A DNA stretch of 10,190 nt from Burkholderiales bacterium (GTDB taxonomy: Bacteria; Pseudomonadota; Gammaproteobacteria; Burkholderiales; Burkholderiaceae), in assembly GCA_947447845.1 (NCBI GenBank), contig CANFNO010000050.1, positions 1 through 10,190 on the forward strand, given 5' to 3'. The position numbers and the translations under genes are program-made. The notes below the pieces were generated by a model. The model worked only from the letters and a program-made list of their open reading frames with translations. It searched no databases and was not told the origin of the DNA. Shown piece after piece: positions 6,099 through 10,190 of this stretch; the first letter of the stretch is position 1, and each line of letters opens with the position of its first letter.

Positions 6099-8471
6099 AT
6101 GGGTGCATCAGACTTTTCCAAACTTCCCCACATCGGCGAGTCGGTTCGGCGCAAAGAAGACTACCGCTTCCTCACTGGCTCCGGCCAGTACACCGACGAC
6201 ATCACCATGCAGGCGCAAAGCTATGCCGTGTTTGTGCGTAGTCCCTATGCGCACGCCGTTGTCAATAGCATTGATACCAGCGCGGCCGAAGCGATGCCGG
6301 GGGTTATCAAGATCTTTGTGGGCACCGATCTCGAAGGCAAGATGGGTGGCTTGCCCTGTGGTTGGCTCATCAAGAACCCGGATGGCTCGCCGATGAAAGA
6401 ACCGCCCCATCCGGTACTTGCCTTGGGCAAGGCGCGTCATGTGGGCGATCAGGTTGCCATGGTGATTGCCGAGACACAGGAGCAGGCTCGCAATGCCGCC
6501 GAGGCGGTGAATGTGGACTACGAGGTGCTTGATGCCGTGGTCGACGTACGCGACGCTGCCAAAGGCGTGGCACTGCATGACGTGGCACCCGACAACCATT
6601 GCTACAAATGGACCTTGGGAGACAAGGGGCAGGTGGACGCCGCGTTTGCCAACGCAGCCCATGTAACCAAGCTGGATCTGGTGAATAACCGCCTGGTTCC
6701 CAACGCCATGGAGCCACGTTGCGCCATCGGAAACTACAGCCGGGCGACTGAAGAGTATGTGCTCTACGTGGCCAATCAAAACCCGCACGTTGAACGTTTG
6801 TTGATGACCGCCTTTGTGCTGGGCCTGCCAGAGCACAAGGTGCGTGTGATTGCACCGGACGTGGGCGGTGGCTTCGGATCAAAAATATATTTGTACGCAG
6901 AAGACGTGGCGCTCACCTGGGCCTCCAAGCAAGTCAACCGCAGCATCAAATGGACCTGTGACCGCTCCGAGGCATTCCTCACCGATGCCCATGGCCGAGA
7001 CCACGTCAGCCACGCCGAAATGGCGATGGACAAAGACGGCAAGTTCCTGGCCATGCGCGTGCACACCGACGCCAACCTGGGTGCGTACCTGTCCACTTTC
7101 TCCACGGCGATTCCCACCATTTTGTATGCCACGCTGCTGGCCGGTCAGTACACCTGCCCGCAAATCTATGTGGAGGTGGACGCCTGGTTTACCAACACCA
7201 CACCGGTGGACGCCTACCGTGGCGCGGGCCGTCCCGAGGCGACCTATTTGCTCGAACGATTGGTGAGTCGTTGTGGTTGGGAACTAGGCCTGGCTCAGGA
7301 TGAAATTCGCAAGCGCAACTTCATCAACACCTGGCCCTACCAGACACCCGTGGCCTTGCAGTACGACGTTGGCGACTATCTGGGCTGCATGACCAAGTCG
7401 CAAGAGTTGGCAGACGTGGCCGGGTTTGAAGCACGGAAGTCTGCCAGCGCTGCCAAAGGTCTGCTGCGGGGCATGGGCTACTCCAGCTACATCGAAGCCT
7501 GCGGCCTGGCGCCCAGCAATATCGCAGGCGCACTCGGTGCCCGTGCAGGGCTCTTCGAATGCGGCGAGGTGCGTGTGCATCCGACCGGCAGCGTCACCGT
7601 GTTCACCGGATCGCACAGCCATGGCCAGGGACACGAAACCACTTTTGCGCAAGTGGTTGCAGCACGCCTGGGCATAGCTGTCGAGGCGGTAGACATCGTG
7701 CACGGCGACACCGGACGCGTGCCATTCGGCATGGGCACATATGGCTCGCGCTCGATCTCTGTGGGCGGTGCGGCCATCATGCGTGCGCTGGACAAGATCG
7801 AAACCAAGGCCAAGAAGATTGCGGCGCACCTGATGGAGTCGAGTGATGCCGACGTCGAGTTTGCCAATGGCGAGTTCACCGTGAAGGGCACCGACAAAAA
7901 GGTGACCTTCGGTCAGGTGGCGCTGACCGCCTATGTGCCGCATAACTATCCGCTGGACAAACTGGAGCCTGGCCTCAACGAGACCGCGTTCTACGATCCC
8001 ACCAATTTCACCTACCCGGCAGGAACCTATATCTGCGAAGTGGAAGTGGACCCTGCCACCGGTAAAACGCGCGTCGATCGTTTCACCGCAGTCGATGACT
8101 TTGGCACCATCATCAACCCGATGATTGTGGAGGGCCAGGTGCATGGCGGGATTGTTCAAGGTATAGGTCAGGCGCTGCTGGAAAACTGCGTCTATGACCG
8201 GGAAACCGGCCAGTTGCTGACCGGCTCCTTCATGGACTACGCCATGCCGCGCGCTGACGACTTCCCGGAATTCAAGATCGGCAATATCTGCACGCCCTGC
8301 ACCCACAACCCGCTGGGAACCAAGGGCTGTGGCGAAGCCGGTGCGATTGGATCCCCCCCCGCCGTGATCAACGCGTTGCTGGACGCACTCAGCAGCGTTG
8401 GCGTCAAGGATTTCGACATGCCCGCGTCCCCCCACCGCGTGTGGGAAGCCATTCAAGCGGCCAAGGCCTAA
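6099..8471 (+). CDS. coxL: CoxL-type large subunit (form II), molybdopterin cytosine dinucleotide-binding
   Basis: The 790-residue catalytic subunit of a CO dehydrogenase-like molybdenum hydroxylase, of full normal length. The N-terminus (IGESVRRKEDYRFLTGSGQYTDD) is typical. Visible molybdenum-cofactor motifs are VGGGFGSK at 255-262, the active-site loop AYRGAGR at 372-378, SHSHGQGHE with Gln510 at 505-513, GTYGSRS from 546, and GCGEAGAIGSP with the base-catalyst Glu746. True CO dehydrogenase (form I) has AYRCSFR, whose Cys binds copper; here Gly375 occupies that place, defining form II, for which the natural substrate is unsettled. The loop also differs from the FRGFGGPQ pattern of xanthine dehydrogenase. 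ATG 6099 follows an AAGGGGA ribosome-binding site; open frame further upstream overlaps coxS and is not used. Family certain, form II assignment strong, substrate unknown. Confidence 0.95.
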   Translation: MGASDFSKLPHIGESVRRKEDYRFLTGSGQYTDDITMQAQSYAVFVRSPYAHAVVNSIDTSAAEAMPGVIKIFVGTDLEGKMGGLPCGWLIKNPDGSPMKEPPHPVLALGKARHVGDQVAMVIAETQEQARNAAEAVNVDYEVLDAVVDVRDAAKGVALHDVAPDNHCYKWTLGDKGQVDAAFANAAHVTKLDLVNNRLVPNAMEPRCAIGNYSRATEEYVLYVANQNPHVERLLMTAFVLGLPEHKVRVIAPDVGGGFGSKIYLYAEDVALTWASKQVNRSIKWTCDRSEAFLTDAHGRDHVSHAEMAMDKDGKFLAMRVHTDANLGAYLSTFSTAIPTILYATLLAGQYTCPQIYVEVDAWFTNTTPVDAYRGAGRPEATYLLERLVSRCGWELGLAQDEIRKRNFINTWPYQTPVALQYDVGDYLGCMTKSQELADVAGFEARKSASAAKGLLRGMGYSSYIEACGLAPSNIAGALGARAGLFECGEVRVHPTGSVTVFTGSHSHGQGHETTFAQVVAARLGIAVEAVDIVHGDTGRVPFGMGTYGSRSISVGGAAIMRALDKIETKAKKIAAHLMESSDADVEFANGEFTVKGTDKKVTFGQVALTAYVPHNYPLDKLEPGLNETAFYDPTNFTYPAGTYICEVEVDPATGKTRVDRFTAVDDFGTIINPMIVEGQVHGGIVQGIGQALLENCVYDRETGQLLTGSFMDYAMPRADDFPEFKIGNICTPCTHNPLGTKGCGEAGAIGSPPAVINALLDALSSVGVKDFDMPASPHRVWEAIQAAKA

Positions 8472-8492
8472 AGCCAAAAGGAGATTACATCC

Positions 8493-9284
8493 ATGTACGC
8501 ATTTACTTTTGAACGACCCGCCACCTTGGCTGAGGCAGCGCAACTTGCAGCCAGTGGCGCCAAGGTTCTGGCCGGGGGGCAAACGCTTTTGGCCTCCATG
8601 AAGCAGCGTTTGGCTCAGCCCGAGCAACTGGCTGATCTGGCCGGCATCCCGGAACTCAGCGGCATCCGGCGCGAAGGCGACGCCCTGGTGATTGGAGCCA
8701 TGACCCGCCACATGGACGTGGCTTCAAGTGCCGAGGTACGCGCGGCCATTCCTGCACTGGCCGACTTGGCAGCGCATATCGGCGACCGCCAGGTGCGGGC
8801 CATGGGCACGCTAGGTGGCTCGGTGGCCAACAACGACCCTGCAGCTTGCTACCCCAGTGCCGTGCTAGCTTTGGGCGCCACGGTACACACCACGCAACGC
8901 AAGATCGCATCTGACGATTTCTTCCAGGGCATGTTCACCACTGCGCTCAATGAAGGCGAACTCATCACCGCGATCAGTTTTCCGGTCGCCAAAGGCGCGG
9001 CCTACATGAAGTTTGTGCAGCCTGCCTCGCGCTTTGCGCTGGTGGGTGTGTTTGTCGCCCAAACCAGTTCAGGCGTTCGTGTGGCTATTACCGGCGCGGG
9101 GCAAGGCGTGTTCCGCCACAAGGGGCTGGAAAGCGCGCTCAACGCAAACTTCAGTGTGCAGTCTGCAGCCAGCGTGGCGATTGATGCGTCCGAACTGAAT
9201 GCCGATATTCACGCCACCGCAGCCTATCGTGCCAACCTGATCAGCGTCCAGGCGCAACGCGCGGTCGCCAAGATTCTGGGTTGA
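8493..9284 (+). CDS. coxM: CoxM-type medium subunit, FAD-binding
   Basis: The 263-residue flavoprotein subunit that takes electrons from CoxS and hands them to a quinone or other acceptor. It begins YAFTFERPATLAEA, as in this family. FAD-binding signatures are AGGQTLL at 27-33 and TLGGSVANNDPA at 106-117, within the PCMH-type FAD domain (about 1-165); the remainder, with ASRFALVGV and the segment after it, is the CO-dehydrogenase flavoprotein C-terminal domain. The length is normal to slightly short for the family. A strong AAGGAG at 8478-8483 lies nine bases before the ATG, and the gene starts 21 bases after the coxL stop. Its place after, not before, coxS and coxL is the gene order of form II clusters (form I is M-S-L). 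A strong terminator follows 18 bases after its stop. Confidence 0.95.
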   Translation: MYAFTFERPATLAEAAQLAASGAKVLAGGQTLLASMKQRLAQPEQLADLAGIPELSGIRREGDALVIGAMTRHMDVASSAEVRAAIPALADLAAHIGDRQVRAMGTLGGSVANNDPAACYPSAVLALGATVHTTQRKIASDDFFQGMFTTALNEGELITAISFPVAKGAAYMKFVQPASRFALVGVFVAQTSSGVRVAITGAGQGVFRHKGLESALNANFSVQSAASVAIDASELNADIHATAAYRANLISVQAQRAVAKILG

Positions 9285-9302
9285 GTTCGGCCTCCCGCCG
9301 CC

Positions 9303-9339
9303 AAGGCTCCGTGTCTGATCCACGCGGGGCCTTTTTTTT
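9303..9339 (+). terminator. Rho-independent terminator between coxM and coxD
   Basis: A 12-base-pair stem with two G-U pairs (9303-9314 with 9322-9333) encloses a 7-base loop, and T fills 9332-9339. Stem, loop and T run fit a strong intrinsic terminator on the + strand. It lies 18 bases after coxM and only nine bases before the coxD ATG, so it would separate the enzyme genes from the downstream ATPase. Confidence 0.82.
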
Positions 9340-9348
9340 GAGTTGCCC

Positions 9349-10190
9349 ATGCACACCTTTTCTTCTGTTGATGCGTTGATTTCGGCCTTGGAAGCAGTGG
9401 GCTATTACGCTGAGCGCAGATTGGCTACCGCCGTGTTTTTAGCGTTGAAGCTGCAGCGCCCCTTGCTGCTGGAGGGCGAGCCCGGCGTTGGCAAAACCGA
9501 ACTGGCCAAGGCACTCGCCCAGGCTTTGGGGCGTGCACTTATCCGGCTGCAGTGCTACGACGGACTGGAGCAGCGCGAAGCCTTGTACGAGTGGAACTAT
9601 GCGGCGCAGCTATTGCACATGCGCGCGGCCCAGACCGAGAGCGGCGTCGATGCAGCGCGGATCGAGCAGGAGGTGTACCAGGAGCGCTATCTGATCCGGC
9701 GCCCTCTTTTGCAGGCATTGCAAGCGCCTGCGCCGGGAGCCCTGTTGCTGATTGACGAAGTGGACCGCGCAGATGAACCCTTTGAGGCTTTCTTGTTGGA
9801 GTACCTGGGCGAATACCAGGTCAGCATCCCGGAGTTGGGCACCATTTCGGCACAACACAAACCGGTCACCATTCTCACCAGCAACCGTACCCGGGAACTC
9901 AACGACGCCGTCAAACGCCGCTGTCTGTACCACTGGCTGGATTATCCCGAGCGCGAGCGCGAGTTGGCAATCATCCGCGCGCAAGTTCCAACGGCCAGCG
10001 ACGAGCTGTCGGCTCAAGTTGCAGACGTGGTGAGCCGCCTGCGCCAGATGCCTTTTTCCAATGCGTTCCAACGTGCGCCCGGAATTGCGGAGGCGGTGGA
10101 ATGGGCCAAGGCACTGATTGCGCTCGACACGCTGGTGCTGGACCCTGAGGTGCTCACCGACACGGCGGGCATCATGTTCAAGCAGCGCGA
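9349..10190 (+). CDS. coxD: CoxD-type MoxR AAA+ ATPase, 3' end beyond window
   Basis: A MoxR-family AAA+ ATPase; the family includes CoxD, which in CO-oxidising bacteria helps assemble the active site of the molybdenum enzyme. The frame is open from ATG 9349 to the right edge, 280 codons, so only a short C-terminal piece should be missing. Seen in order: Walker A GEPGVGKT at 43-50, Walker B LLLIDE at 132-137, sensor-1 Asn179 in LTSNRT, and candidate arginine finger Arg190/Arg191 in VKRRC. The YDGLEQREALYEWNY segment at about 69-83 is characteristic of the CoxD subgroup as I remember it. The region before the ATG is a terminator T run and offers no good ribosome-binding site, so the start is somewhat uncertain, although no better in-frame start is apparent. 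CoxE and other accessory genes would be expected next. Confidence 0.93.
   Translation, partial: MHTFSSVDALISALEAVGYYAERRLATAVFLALKLQRPLLLEGEPGVGKTELAKALAQALGRALIRLQCYDGLEQREALYEWNYAAQLLHMRAAQTESGVDAARIEQEVYQERYLIRRPLLQALQAPAPGALLLIDEVDRADEPFEAFLLEYLGEYQVSIPELGTISAQHKPVTILTSNRTRELNDAVKRRCLYHWLDYPERERELAIIRAQVPTASDELSAQVADVVSRLRQMPFSNAFQRAPGIAEAVEWAKALIALDTLVLDPEVLTDTAGIMFKQR

Noticed and set aside
8353..8360. Run of eight C in coxL, possible frameshift site
   Set aside because: The reading frame continues correctly through GCGEAGAIGSPPAV to the C-terminus, so no frameshift is present.
6099..8471. Xanthine dehydrogenase large subunit
   Set aside because: The active-site loop is AYRGAGR, not the FRGFGGPQ type, and the S-L-M-D gene order with a MoxR ATPase fits form II cox clusters.
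7284..8711. 475-codon open frame on the minus strand
   Set aside because: It lies fully opposite coxL and coxM, which have complete family motifs; long antisense frames are common in GC-rich codon use and this translation shows no recognisable domain.

Overview
The window comes from a GC-rich proteobacterium, most likely a beta-proteobacterium of the Comamonadaceae (Rhodoferax/Polaromonas-like). This rests on codon use, protein style and an intergenic GC-rich repeat of a type I remember from that family; no marker gene is present, so the placement is inference. All supported genes lie on the + strand. I found no tRNA, rRNA, insertion sequence or CRISPR array, and no gene-free stretch longer than about 215 bases.

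Region A (1-5400) is a tightly packed run of acyl-CoA, lipid and redox genes: the C-terminal three quarters of a thiolase; a 74-residue two-helix membrane protein; an RhlG-like short-chain dehydrogenase/reductase (SDR); a PaaI-type hotdog thioesterase preceded by the GC-rich hairpin repeat; a three-histidine-box membrane fatty acid desaturase; a glutathione S-transferase-like protein with an extra C-terminal domain; and a second SDR. The last three genes overlap by 11 and 4 bases and are probably translationally coupled. Together they look like an operon that modifies an acyl chain or lipid-like substrate; the actual substrate cannot be read from the sequence.

Region B (5401-5613) is a noticeably AT-rich gap with a candidate sigma-70 promoter, an overlapping inverted repeat and a second 13-base palindrome. 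It is the likely control region of the next operon.

Region C (5614-10190) is a molybdenum hydroxylase operon in the order small (2Fe-2S), large (molybdopterin), medium (FAD), then a MoxR-type AAA+ ATPase: coxS-coxL-coxM-coxD. The S-L-M order and the AYRGAGR active-site loop, in place of the AYRCSFR loop with its copper-binding Cys, mark it as a form II CO-dehydrogenase-like enzyme whose natural substrate is uncertain. A strong intrinsic terminator lies between coxM and coxD, only nine bases before the coxD start codon. coxD runs off the right edge.

I do not see a wholly novel system. The points most worth following are the desaturase/GST/SDR triad, the terminator inside the cox cluster, and a CoxD-type maturation ATPase paired with an enzyme that lacks the Cys ligand of the Cu-Mo site.
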